Shown here piece after piece: positions 41,945 through 50,681 of a stretch of 64,000 nucleotides of DNA. The notes beneath the pieces are model-generated. The model did not search any database and was not told the origin of the DNA. It saw nothing but the letters and a program-made list of their open reading frames with translations. The DNA lies in NCBI RefSeq assembly GCF_026712245.1, contig NZ_JAPPUY010000003.1:1-64000 (forward strand). Reading direction: 5' to 3'. The stretch is from Roseateles hydrophilus (GTDB taxonomy: Bacteria; Pseudomonadota; Gammaproteobacteria; Burkholderiales; Burkholderiaceae_C). The translations under genes were made by a program, and so were the position numbers. Every line of letters begins with the position of its first letter. Position 1 is the first letter of the stretch.

Positions 41945-42103
41945 TGTTGACGCTCGCCGAAAACTGCCCCCAAAAAACGTGGTCATGCTCGCGCAAAACT
42001 GACCCACACAAAACACACTGACCTGCTCGACGGATGAGCAGGGGAAGCAGGAGTGATCAGTTCTGCACGAGCGCCCCGGGCCACCTAGCTGCGAGCCTCA
42101 ACA
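41945..42103. mobile_element. 159-bp IS21-derived MITE, copy 2
   Basis: Same element and orientation as 5719-5876. The left end is TGTTGACGCTCGCC and the right end, on the other strand, TGTTGAGGCTCGCAGC. It splits the IS3 orfA remnant. Flanks read AGCTGAG on the left and AGCTGAT on the right, a candidate 6-7 base target duplication. Confidence 0.8.
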
Positions 42104-42321
42104 AGCTGATCCCATGATGGTCTCCCATCGAGTTGAAGGCCAACCAAGATGCGCCTTAAAGCGACAAGGGGCTTGCTCTGAGTTAAGACGCTGTCGCACT
42201 GGCACACCATGCCGAAAGGCTGCTGTCGGGATCAGGTCCAGACTGACACTGCCGGCCAGAAGAAGATGCCGGGTAGTGTCTGCAAGGCCTCGTCAGAATG
42301 AGTCTCTGACAGATCCATCAG

Positions 42322-42972
42322 ATGAATATTCTCCACGAATCTCGCGCAGGGTTAAAGTCTCAAAGAGGGAAGAAATGGAGCGAGCGATTGGGTGCAAAAC
42401 GATTGGGCATGCGCAAGATGGCGCGGGCAGCCTTCGAGGGTGTAGGCGCCCTGTACGAGCAACAGTTGATCAATTCCGAGCGCAGCCTGCAGGCTGCGAT
42501 GTGGCACGAATTGCGGCAGCGTTTTGAGGCGGAAGGCAAGTCCACCTTCAAGATATACGTAGAGCCGCGCATTCGCCTGCCAAAAGAGGGGCGTCTCGAT
42601 TCGCGCACGATCATCCCCGACTTGGTCGTGTGCAACGATCGGAGCGTCATCGCAGTGATCGAGTTGAAGTTCTCACCCAAGGGCGCGCCAGGAAGCGCCA
42701 AGGACTTCGCATCGTTCGAGCGCATGTCCATTCAACACGACTTGGTGAAGGTGCAGCACACCCGCTGGTTTGGAGAGAAGCCGGTGAGCAAGCCCTACCC
42801 TTTTGCAAACAGTGTGCTGTTCGTGTGGGCTGCGGTCGGAAAGCGAACCAGCCGCGCGGGCAGCCAGCCGGATCTGGAGTTGTTACCAGGGAAGAACGCA
42901 ATGTTCATGCGAATGTTCCTGAACACGGCGAACGGCACGATTTCGTGTGATAGAGGGGGCGAGGAAGAATAG
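42322..42972 (+). CDS. putative PD-(D/E)XK nuclease-like protein
   Basis: Up to 216 residues; the start is uncertain (ATGs at 42322, 42409 or 42418, none with a strong ribosome site). The segment SRTIIPDLVVCNDRSVIAVI followed by ELKFSPKG has the D-x(n)-ExK layout of restriction-like nucleases. The upstream helix LINSERSLQAAMWHELRQRF could supply the first acidic residue. The C-terminus ends in an acidic tail. It lies 218 bases after the MITE. Function unknown; possibly an orphan nuclease of a defence system. Confidence 0.6.
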   Translation: MNILHESRAGLKSQRGKKWSERLGAKRLGMRKMARAAFEGVGALYEQQLINSERSLQAAMWHELRQRFEAEGKSTFKIYVEPRIRLPKEGRLDSRTIIPDLVVCNDRSVIAVIELKFSPKGAPGSAKDFASFERMSIQHDLVKVQHTRWFGEKPVSKPYPFANSVLFVWAAVGKRTSRAGSQPDLELLPGKNAMFMRMFLNTANGTISCDRGGEEE

Positions 42973-43791
42973 TCCCGCTCTTGACGCTCTCCCAATCGCA
43001 GACAGCCTGCGAACTGCATCGCCTCGGATATCGCGGCGCCCTGTCGGCTCAGTTGTGTCAGACGGGCGCGGTCTGACCAGCAAGTTCGCACTGGTAGTTG
43101 ACGCGAACTGAGCAGTGGGTGTTGCCCGATGGCACCACCAGCCGGTGGTTATTGAACTACGCAACCTACTCTGTCGCTGCCAGTTCCATCGACTGCTGGT
43201 TGCCCAAGGCGCACATTGGCCTGGTCTGGTACAGCGCCGTCGATCCCAACTAAGACACCGGGTGGGCGACCGCTTTCCGTCGACGAAATCGGCGTAGGCG
43301 ATGGCGGCAACGGATCGGCGGCGTGAGTTCTCAGCTTTCCGAGCAGTCTTTGGAGGTTGCGACATATGGCGCCAGCATGTGCCGTTTGCCCACCACCAGC
43401 CATTGTCAGGTTCCGGGGCACAGCTGACCGCCCCGCGCACTCTCGTCGTGCCGCCCAACGGCCGGTTGGTGGCGATCAGCGTGAGTTCGGCTCGAAGCAA
43501 TGACGGGCAGCAAACGCTGCCAAACTGCCATCGGCAGGGCTACGACCGCTTTCAGTGGCAGAAGCTCACGTTCAGCTATTGCCACAAAGACTCGCCCGCC
43601 AGCTCAGTCGCCCTTCGCCCCGAGCAGTCGGGTGTGCCATTACAAGCTGCTTTCATCAGCATCCGCATGCTGCGCCTGGTGCAGCTGCGGCTCTCCGGTG
43701 CCGCGAATTTCAATTCCCCGGATACATTTGAGCAGGGAGCTATTGGACGTATCGAGCAGGCCCAGACCTGAGTAACGCCGGGAGTTATCTA
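42973..43791. other. long intergenic region
   Basis: About 820 bases with short overlapping frames on both strands. None has a ribosome site or recognisable motif. Probably decayed genes and the promoter of the H-NS-like gene at 43792. Confidence 0.45.
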
Positions 43792-44157
43792 ATGCCAAAG
43801 TCTTACAAGCAAGTTCTCGCACAGATTCAGAAGCTGCAAAAGGAAGCGGAGTCGCTGCGCTCCAAGGAAGTACAAGGCGTCATTGCACGTATCAAAGAGG
43901 CCATCTCTCACTACGGGCTGACTGCAGAGGATCTGTTCGGCGGCACGCGTGCCCGCAAGTCAAAGGCCCCGGCTGTTGCTCCGGTTGAGGGACGCAAGCA
44001 ACGTAAGTCAGCGGCGAAGACGGTCAAGGTTGCCCGCCCCGCGAAGTTCCGAGATGAGGCCGGGAATACCTGGTCCGGCATCGGCAAGCGTCCAGAGTGG
44101 TTCAAGGCAGCCCTGGCTGCTGGCAAGACTGCGGACGACCTGCTGATTCGCGACTGA
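43792..44157 (+). CDS. H-NS-family nucleoid protein
   Basis: A 121-residue protein with ribosome site CCGGGAG. N-terminal coiled coil: MPKSYKQVLAQIQKLQKEAE and RSKEVQGVIARIKEAISHYG. A Lys/Ala-rich linker precedes the H-NS DNA-binding domain PAKFRDEAGNTWSGIGKRPE WFKAALAAGK. Here the loop is SGIGKRPEW rather than SGRGQ, a common betaproteobacterial variant. Predicted xenogeneic silencer or nucleoid organiser. It precedes the methyltransferase-HNH gene by 141 bases on the same strand. Confidence 0.92.
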   Translation: MPKSYKQVLAQIQKLQKEAESLRSKEVQGVIARIKEAISHYGLTAEDLFGGTRARKSKAPAVAPVEGRKQRKSAAKTVKVARPAKFRDEAGNTWSGIGKRPEWFKAALAAGKTADDLLIRD

Positions 44158-44298
44158 GCGCGAATCGACCACCTACTCAGCCGCTTGAACCACATCTAGC
44201 GGGTCCTCGCGATCCGCTGGGAGTTTCCAACAGCCGTGACTTACAGCATCGTGCAGCATGCTGCGCAGCCTCGTCACGGAGGTAGCTGACAATGTGGC

Positions 44299-46026
44299 GT
44301 GGACATCCAAACCGCTGAGTTCTACGACAAGAACGCCGCCGAGCTCGCGGCGTCGTATGAGTCAGTTTCCAGCCCAATCCAGCGGTACTTCCCTCTCGCA
44401 TTTGCCGCGAACAGCCGAGTTTTGGATGTCGGCGCAGGCTCAGGCAGGGACCTTGCTGCACTCTTGGATGCAGGCTACGACGCCTACGGGGTAGAGCCTT
44501 GTGCGGGCTTGCGCGCTGCTGCCCTAGCGGCGCATCCGGCCCTCGAGGGACGCCTTGCCGATGGCGCGTTGCCAGCGCTCAGCACACCCTTCGCAGGTGG
44601 GTTCGACGGCATCGTCTGCTGTGCCGTCTTCATGCATGTGCCGCAGGCCGAACTGTTCGATGCTGCCATGGGACTGCGCAGCTTGCTCAAACCCCACGGC
44701 CGCCTGCTGCTCTCCGTTCCGACGGGCCGCACGGATATCCAGCAGAACAACCGAGATGCAAACGGTCGGCTGTTTGAGCCGTACGCGCCGGAAGAGTTGC
44801 TCCTGCTCTTCGAACGCCTTGGATTCCAGCAGATTGGGCGCTGGGACACGCATGATGCCCTCCAGCGCGTCGGCACCACATGGGTCACGCTGTTGCTGGA
44901 GCTGCGCACAACTGGCCAGCTGAGAGCTGTGGACCAGATCGAGGGCATCCTCAACCGCGATCGCAAAGTTGCCACCTACAAGCTCGCCCTGTTCCGTGCC
45001 CTAGCCGAGATTGCTACACAGGAGCCAAGAGCAGCACGGTGGCTCCATGGGGGGCGGGTCGCCATCCCCCTCGATCGCCTTGCACGGCGATGGCTGGTGT
45101 ACTACTGGCCCATCGTGGCAAGCCCCATCTTCGTTCCACAGACTCAAGCTGAAGGCGCAGGGAATCGCCAGCAGCCGATGGCTTTTCGTGCGGCGCTCCA
45201 GAACCTGATTCAGCGGTTTTCGAGCCTAGGAGCCCACGGCGGACTGACTGCTTGGCACCTGGCCTCCACATCGGGCCGACTTCCTGCGGAAACAGCCACG
45301 GCGGAGCGCGAGGCGCTGCGGGCCATCGCTCACGCCATCCGCTCAGGCCCCGTGACGTATTCGGGCGGTGCGCTCGAAACTGGGCGAGTCTTCGAGTACG
45401 ACGCGTCGTCGAGGAGCGTTCTGCTATCGGATGGGCTGTGGCGTGAGTTGTGTCTGTTGGGACACTGGATCATCGATGCCGTGATCGTCCGATGGGCCGC
45501 ACTGACCGAGCGTTTTTCCTTCCGCCAGGGTTTGCGCTCCGGCGACATCTTGCCCTTGCTACTGGCCGGCCCGGAACCAGATCGCGCGACTGCACAAGCC
45601 AGGTCGGTTTACCTTGCATCCGGCGTCGGAAGCTGCGCCTGGTCCGGTCGATCGCTGACCCAGCGCACTCTGGCTGTCGACCATGTGATCCCGTTCTCGC
45701 TTTGGGGCAACAACGATCTCTGGAACTTGGTGCCCGCCCACAGCGCCGTCAACAACCACAAGTCCGACAAACTTCCCGCCAGTGCGTTGCTACTTGAACG
45801 CCGTGGGGCGATTCTGGAGAGCTGGGGCTTGTTGCACGAGGCCATGCCTGATGCCTTCAGCAATCAGGCACTGCATCTGCTCGGCACACAGCACGCCAGT
45901 TGGGGCAAGCTCGCCGACGAACTGTTCGCACGGCTGCGAGAGGCCGTCGAGATCACTGCGTTGCAGCGGGGAGTCGAGCGATGGACGCCACGCTCCGGCG
46001 ATGGCTCGACCACCTCTGCGCACTGA
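44299..46026 (+). CDS. SAM methyltransferase-HNH endonuclease fusion
   Basis: A 575-residue protein. The GTG at 44299 is the only start near the preceding in-frame stop and gives the family-like beginning MDIQTAEFYDKNAAELAASY. Residues about 1-160 are a class I methyltransferase: SRVLDVGAGSGRDLAALLDA, YGVEPCAGLRAAALAAHPAL and PHGRLLLSVPTGR. After some 230 residues of linker comes an HNH domain (about 430-500): GSCAWSGRSLTQRTLAVDHV, IPFSLWGNNDLWNLVPAHSA and VNNHKSDKLP. One chain thus combines a modification-type and a cleavage-type domain. The methyltransferase resembles small-molecule or tRNA-type enzymes rather than a DNA methylase, so a restriction-modification role is open. A nine-codon frame starting at 44292 overlaps the start. 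Confidence 0.88.
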   Translation: MDIQTAEFYDKNAAELAASYESVSSPIQRYFPLAFAANSRVLDVGAGSGRDLAALLDAGYDAYGVEPCAGLRAAALAAHPALEGRLADGALPALSTPFAGGFDGIVCCAVFMHVPQAELFDAAMGLRSLLKPHGRLLLSVPTGRTDIQQNNRDANGRLFEPYAPEELLLLFERLGFQQIGRWDTHDALQRVGTTWVTLLLELRTTGQLRAVDQIEGILNRDRKVATYKLALFRALAEIATQEPRAARWLHGGRVAIPLDRLARRWLVYYWPIVASPIFVPQTQAEGAGNRQQPMAFRAALQNLIQRFSSLGAHGGLTAWHLASTSGRLPAETATAEREALRAIAHAIRSGPVTYSGGALETGRVFEYDASSRSVLLSDGLWRELCLLGHWIIDAVIVRWAALTERFSFRQGLRSGDILPLLLAGPEPDRATAQARSVYLASGVGSCAWSGRSLTQRTLAVDHVIPFSLWGNNDLWNLVPAHSAVNNHKSDKLPASALLLERRGAILESWGLLHEAMPDAFSNQALHLLGTQHASWGKLADELFARLREAVEITALQRGVERWTPRSGDGSTTSAH

Positions 46027-46092
46027 CGATGCGCGGCGCATCCTGCTTTGCCAAGAAGTCTCTCCTGCAGTTCCTCCTGTTCACCCGGACCG

Positions 46093-46884
46093 ATGTTCCA
46101 CCGCACCCTAGCTTGTCTCGCAGTTGTCGCCGTCTCGATCGCCAAGGCGAATGCTGACCCCTATGCCGCGCTCAACCGGCTGGAGGGCGCAGACCTCAAG
46201 CGAGCTGTGTCAGCCATCGCCGCGCGCGGCCACCGACCGCTGAGCTACCGAGATCTTTGGGATGTGCTCAAAGAAGCTGACCGCCATCCGTCCCGGCCTG
46301 ACTATGTTGTCGGCATCTACAGCCGCGCCGCAATCCCTGCGCAGTGCACGGAGGGCAAGACCCCCAGCGGCTGCAGCATGACGTGGAATCGAGAGCACGT
46401 CTGGCCCAAGTCCAAGGTTTTCCCCCGGCGCGAACAGTGGGCTCACACAGATGCCCATCACATCGCTGCTGAGCTCGCCAGGTGCAACTCCCTCCGTGGC
46501 AACCTGGACGTCGATGCTGGCGGGCAACTTCACCCTGAGTGTGGCTCGCGTAGAGGCAAAGGCGCATCAGCGACTTGGGAGCCGGGCGACGCGGCAAAGG
46601 GTCAGGTCGCACGCATGCTGATGTACGTCGCCGTGCGCTACGAGGGGGACCCGGCGGGTGACAAGACCCCCAACCTGGAACTTGTTTCGCGCGTCACGCG
46701 TGACGGAGAGCCCAACTTGGGCAACCTCTGCGTTCTGCTGCGCTGGAACCAAACCTTTCCAGTTACCCAGCAAGAGCGTGATCGCCACGCCACCGTTGTG
46801 CGGCGTCAGGGCAACAGGAACCCGTTCATCGACCGCCCAGATCTCGCGCAGCGGATCTGGGGAAGGGAGTGCAGCGCCCGGTAA
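46093..46884 (+). CDS. endA: secreted endonuclease I (EndA/NucM-like)
   Basis: A 263-residue protein from the ATG at 46093, which begins a signal peptide MFHRTLACLAVVAVSIAKAN with cleavage before DPYAALNRLEG. The beta-beta-alpha metal nuclease core is clear: CSMTWNREHVWPKSKVFPRR (the catalytic histidine), DAHHIAAELARCNSLRGNLD, and the C-terminal EPNLGNLCVLLRWNQTFPVT with ERDRHATVVRRQGNRNPFID. The enzyme cuts DNA nonspecifically in the periplasm or outside the cell. It lies 66 bases after the methyltransferase-HNH gene, but the two are probably functionally separate. Confidence 0.93.
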   Translation: MFHRTLACLAVVAVSIAKANADPYAALNRLEGADLKRAVSAIAARGHRPLSYRDLWDVLKEADRHPSRPDYVVGIYSRAAIPAQCTEGKTPSGCSMTWNREHVWPKSKVFPRREQWAHTDAHHIAAELARCNSLRGNLDVDAGGQLHPECGSRRGKGASATWEPGDAAKGQVARMLMYVAVRYEGDPAGDKTPNLELVSRVTRDGEPNLGNLCVLLRWNQTFPVTQQERDRHATVVRRQGNRNPFIDRPDLAQRIWGRECSAR

Positions 46885-47301
46885 CCCCCACCAGAAAGTA
46901 GACCTAGGGGCAGATCGCAGAGGCGTACGTGGCGGCGCTGTCTCGGGAGGTATGCAACGCATCCTCGCGAAGTTCTCCAACAGCAAGCGGACGAGCTCAT
47001 CCAGGGCTTTCAGCGCGACCGGGATGCATTCCCGCTCAGCCTCGTAACGGGCATCCTTGGTGAAGCCGCAAGTGCTGACGTACGGGTCTTTGTTGTTGTT
47101 GTGAAAGTCGCCCAGGAAGCTTCCGATCTCCTGCGAGCCCCCGTCGGCACGCCGGGACAAACTCCCACACAAGAAGGCTGAAATGCCTATTCTGGCTCGC
47201 GTCTTATGCACTGATGCTCAGACTAGTGCCCTGTCACTTCGTGACAGCACCCAAACGCTGAGGCAGGATATGGCCCTGAATCAGGGACCCAACAACAAAA
47301 A
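46885..47301. other. intergenic region with palindrome
   Basis: About 415 bases. The minus-strand frame spanning 46567-47211 includes a somewhat protein-like stretch (PYVSTCGFTKDARYEAEREC, LDELVRLLLENFARM) and may be a gene remnant, but it runs antisense into endA and is not called. A palindrome CTGTCAC-TTC-GTGACAG sits at 47231-47247, about 55 bases upstream of the NERD-helicase start, a plausible operator. Confidence 0.4.
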
Positions 47302-49122
47302 ATGGCGACTGTCATCCCAGCGCTGAGCACCTGCGTCTCACGCATGACACAGGGGGAACGCAGAACCTCAGAGCGTCTGGAGCAAAAGCTCGATGACGAC
47401 TATCTGGTTTGGTACGACGTGCCGGTCGGCCCGAAGCACGCCCACCCTGACTTTGTTGTTCTCCACCCTCGCCGCGGTCTGCTCATCCTGGAGGTCAAGG
47501 ACTGGCGCCTGGAAACAATCCAGTCTGCCAACAAGCAGACCTGGGAGATCCTGGCTCATGGGGCTCCAAAGACCGTCCCAAATCCTATCGAGCAGGCTCG
47601 GCACTACGCTCATCAGGTCGTCGATGCGCTCGCCAAGGACCAACGACTGACAAATGCCGACGGCAAGGTTGCGTTTCCCTGGAGCTACGGTGTCGTCTTG
47701 ACGCACATCACCCGCAGGCAGTTCGAAGCCGCTGAGTTGCACTTCGCCATTGAGCCCCATCGCGTCATTTGCAGCGACGAGATGACCGCCACCGTGGAGG
47801 CGGAGGACTTTCAAAGCCGACTGTGGGCGATGTTCCCGACGCTCATGCGCGGCGTTCTCTCGCTTCCGCAAATCGACCGGGTGCGTTGGATCCTCTTCCC
47901 CGAAGTACGGGTCAACACCCAGATCGGCCTCTTCTCCGTCGACGAGGAAGCCAACGAGGTCCTGCCTGACATCATGCGGGTGATGGACCTTCAGCAGGAG
48001 CAGCTCGCGCGGAGCCTAGGTGAAGGCCACCGCGTCATCCATGGCGTGGCCGGCTCCGGCAAGACCATGATCCTGAGCTATAGGGCGGAGTACCTCGCCA
48101 AGGCAGCCTCCGGCAGCAAACCCATTCTGGTGCTCTGCTACAACCAGCCGCTGGCGGTGAAGCTGGAAGCCGTGATGACCGCCAAAGGCCTAGCCGCCAA
48201 GGTCCATGTCAGGAACTTTCACAAATGGTGCCGGCAACAGCTCGTGGCGTTCGGGCAGGCACTACCACCCCAAGGGCCGGACATGTTCGACCAAATGGTC
48301 GCCGGCGTTATCCGCGGCGTGGATCGAGGCCAGATCCCGTCCGGGCAGTACCAAGCCGTGCTGATAGATGAGGGCCATGACTTCGAGGCCGCTTGGCTCA
48401 AGCTGGCCGCCCAGATGGTTGATCCGGCCACCAACAGCCTTCTGCTGCTCTACGACGACGCGCAAAGCATCTACCAGCGACGCCGTGCTCAGCAGTTCAG
48501 CTTCAAGAGCCTCGGCATCCAGGCGCAGGGGCGCACGACGATCCTCAAGATCAACTACCGCAACACACGACAAATCCTGCAGACCGCCAGCATGGTGGCG
48601 GCCGACCTGCTCCGGTCCGAGGACAGCGCTGAGGACAGCGCTGAGGACAGCGTACCGCTGGTACAGCCTGTGAGCTGTGGACGTGACGGTTATGAGCCAG
48701 TGATCATCCGCCTGCCCAGTCTTCGCGACGAGGCCGTCAAGATCGCTGAACTTCTCAGCGCCGCGCATCAGGAGGGCTACGCCTGGGGAGACATGGCCAT
48801 CATCTGTAGGCATTACGCCGAGATGGAGCGCTGCGCCGCCGTTCTCCGTTACCGCCAGCTACCACACGAGGTGCGCAAAGGATCGGGCACCTTCAATCCG
48901 CTGGCCGACACGATCAAGATCCTGACCATGCACGTGAGTAAAGGGCTGGAGTTTCCGATAGTCGCGGTTTCCGGTGCCGGCCACATGCCCGAGGAGGGGC
49001 ACGACGAGGCCGAGGAGGCACGCCTCTTCTATGTCGCTGCAACGCGGGCTACTCAGCGCCTGATCATTCCGCTGAGCGGTTCCGGCAAGTTCGCGGCACG
49101 ACTTGCCACCGGAACGGCTTGA
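47302..49122 (+). CDS. NERD-domain SF1 (UvrD/Rep-like) helicase
   Basis: A 606-residue protein. The N-terminus is a NERD nuclease-related domain: TQGERRTSERLEQKLDDDYL, VGPKHAHPDFVVLHPRRGLL and ILEVKDWRLE, with D and ExK of the PD-(D/E)XK fold. The helicase follows: Walker A HRVIHGVAGSGKTMILSYRA (about residue 245), Walker B QAVLIDEGHDFEAAWLKLAA, LLYDDAQSIYQRRR, LKINYRNTRQILQTA, ILTMHVSKGLEFPIVAVSGA and RLFYVAATRATQRLIIPL. Predicted DNA helicase with an attached nuclease-like domain. Such fusions are frequent in mobile and defence regions; no partner gene is evident. A 12-base tandem repeat lies inside (48619-48652). Confidence 0.92.
   Translation: MATVIPALSTCVSRMTQGERRTSERLEQKLDDDYLVWYDVPVGPKHAHPDFVVLHPRRGLLILEVKDWRLETIQSANKQTWEILAHGAPKTVPNPIEQARHYAHQVVDALAKDQRLTNADGKVAFPWSYGVVLTHITRRQFEAAELHFAIEPHRVICSDEMTATVEAEDFQSRLWAMFPTLMRGVLSLPQIDRVRWILFPEVRVNTQIGLFSVDEEANEVLPDIMRVMDLQQEQLARSLGEGHRVIHGVAGSGKTMILSYRAEYLAKAASGSKPILVLCYNQPLAVKLEAVMTAKGLAAKVHVRNFHKWCRQQLVAFGQALPPQGPDMFDQMVAGVIRGVDRGQIPSGQYQAVLIDEGHDFEAAWLKLAAQMVDPATNSLLLLYDDAQSIYQRRRAQQFSFKSLGIQAQGRTTILKINYRNTRQILQTASMVAADLLRSEDSAEDSAEDSVPLVQPVSCGRDGYEPVIIRLPSLRDEAVKIAELLSAAHQEGYAWGDMAIICRHYAEMERCAAVLRYRQLPHEVRKGSGTFNPLADTIKILTMHVSKGLEFPIVAVSGAGHMPEEGHDEAEEARLFYVAATRATQRLIIPLSGSGKFAARLATGTA
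48619..48652 (+). repeat. 12-base tandem repeat in the NERD-helicase
   Basis: GAGGACAGCGCT occurs twice in full and once in part (10 of 12 bases), encoding repeated (S)EDSA. It lies in an acidic loop between helicase motifs. The unit is in frame, so copy-number change would alter loop length without shifting the frame. Confidence 0.85.
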
Positions 49123-49297
49123 GCGTCACCGCTCGGCCTCGGTGGTAGCAGGTACTTCCTGCATCATCCTCCAGCCACCATTCCGGTGCCCACGACGACC
49201 ACGAGGTCCTTCAAGGAGCCCGAGATGGTCTGCCGCCAGCCGACCAACGAGGCCGTCCAGAGTGAGCGAGGACTCCTGATCTGGTCTACCAAGTGGG

Positions 49298-49564
49298 CTA
49301 TGGCCCGAGAGTTTCCTCGCGCTCACGTGACTTGGTCGGACCCAGCGAGTCATCGCCCAAGCTTTCCGAGGACGAGCCCAGGTTCAGCCTCGCCTTCCAG
49401 TTGTCGGCAAGTTTCTCTCCCCGAAATAGAGCCTGCTTCAGCCAAGTCGGACGGCGGCTGCGACCGCGCCAGACCTCGCCGTTCGGGCCGAGATATCCAA
49501 ATTTCATGCAACGAGCGGGTAGCCACGATGAACCAACCCGCACCAGTCGTTCCTCGGTGCGCAT
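49298..49564 (-). CDS. small H-NS C-terminal-domain-like protein
   Basis: An 88-residue protein from the ATG at 49564 (weak site CGAGG). It lacks the usual coiled coil and consists mostly of an H-NS-like DNA-binding module: CMKFGYLGPNGEVWRGRSRR PTWLKQALFRGEKLADNW, with RGRSRRPTW in the position of SGxGxxPxW. The tail is acidic and Ser-rich. It follows the larger H-NS-like gene (49600-50154) by 35 bases in the same direction. It could modulate its neighbour by competing for DNA; that is inference. Confidence 0.65.
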   Translation of the reverse strand: MRTEERLVRVGSSWLPARCMKFGYLGPNGEVWRGRSRRPTWLKQALFRGEKLADNWKARLNLGSSSESLGDDSLGPTKSREREETLGP

Positions 49565-49599
49565 ATCGACCTCGAGGGAAAAAGGGTTTGAAAGTCTGT

Positions 49600-50154
49600 T
49601 CAGTCGGCCGAATCTAGGATTCGGGATGCCAGCAGATCGTCGACGTGCCCGCCTGTGGCAATGAACTCCTTCATCCACTTCGGTCGCCGGCCATTGCCCA
49701 ACCAGACTTGCCCCTGCGGGCCAATGACGGGCACACGTAGCCGAGCGGTGGGCCTCCTTTGCTCCCCAGATGGGTGGGCGACTTCCATCATCTCCTCGCC
49801 GACCACGTCTTGTAACGTGATGCCAAGCCGCTGCATCACCACAGAGATCGCAGCCGTCGCACACTGCCGCTCCAGTTGGCGCGCTTCGAGCAGTTTTCGC
49901 TGTTGACGGGCAAGTTCCCGTTCCAGGGATCGGATGGACTGAACCAGCTCGGCGCTACGGAGAGTCGCTCTCGTGAGCCACTGGGTGGCCAAGTCTGGAG
50001 GGAGTCCACAAGGGTGCTTCGGGCAACGGGCGTCGGCGGACGCCCTGGCATCCTGATTCAGCCTGTTCCACTCTGCGAGCCGTCTGGCAAAACCGTCCAA
50101 CTCAGTCAAGGCGAGTACTGCACCTTGATTCGCTTCCTGTACGTGTTCAGCCAT
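49600..50154 (-). CDS. H-NS-like protein with atypical N-terminus
   Basis: A 184-residue protein with ribosome site CAGGAGA. The central part is helical (ATLRSAELVQSIRSLERELA, RQQRKLLEARQLERQCATAA) and probably oligomerises. The C-terminus is the H-NS-type DNA-binding module LRVPVIGPQGQVWLGNGRRP KWMKEFIATGGHVDDLLAS. The N-terminal 75 residues have two cysteines (ARCPKHPCG) and no recognised fold. Longer than ordinary H-NS. First gene of a tandem pair with 49298-49564. Predicted DNA-binding silencer, possibly for the surrounding foreign genes. Confidence 0.8.
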   Translation of the reverse strand: MAEHVQEANQGAVLALTELDGFARRLAEWNRLNQDARASADARCPKHPCGLPPDLATQWLTRATLRSAELVQSIRSLERELARQQRKLLEARQLERQCATAAISVVMQRLGITLQDVVGEEMMEVAHPSGEQRRPTARLRVPVIGPQGQVWLGNGRRPKWMKEFIATGGHVDDLLASRILDSAD

Positions 50155-50681
50155 CGAGATCTCCTGGTGTCATTGACGAAATGGTCTTGCCGTCGGCGGC
50201 CGATTCCACAAAGTACTGCCGGCAGCCGTCGATCGTTGGTCCGCTTACGATGCGGTATCCACGCGCCAAGGCCCAATCGACTACGCCTCTGGAACCGACG
50301 CCAGCGCTTCGTGCGAGCTTGCTGAGCGGCGAGTAGCGACGAGATGCAGAGAGCGGGCAGTCTTGGACAGCGAGTTCGCTTGGCCCTGGACAGGCTGATC
50401 AGTTGGAGTTCAGCAAGCCGTTCAGCACGACTGACAGGTTGCAAGCTTTCAGCACGGCTCACAAGCGTTCGGCAAGGTGGTCCGGGCGCATGCGTGTTGC
50501 AGCTCGAAAACCGAGACCGGTGGCAGCGGTGTCAGCGAAGGTAGACACGCGTCCCGGCCATGACCGCCCGGCGTGTGGCATTCCGCGTGGCGGATGACAG
50601 GAGAAGGCTGGGTGCTGTCGCCGGCAGTCGGCGCCCGAGGGTCAGCAATGTGCCCGAAGCGGAAGCTCGCCAGTGTCCGCT
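50155..50681. other. intergenic region
   Basis: About 530 bases with no supported gene; presumably contains the promoter of the tandem H-NS-like genes near its left end. Confidence 0.4.

Noticed and set aside
46567-47211. 214-codon minus-strand frame into endA
   Set aside because: Its first part is somewhat protein-like, but two thirds run antisense to the well-conserved endonuclease. At most a gene remnant; not enough to call.
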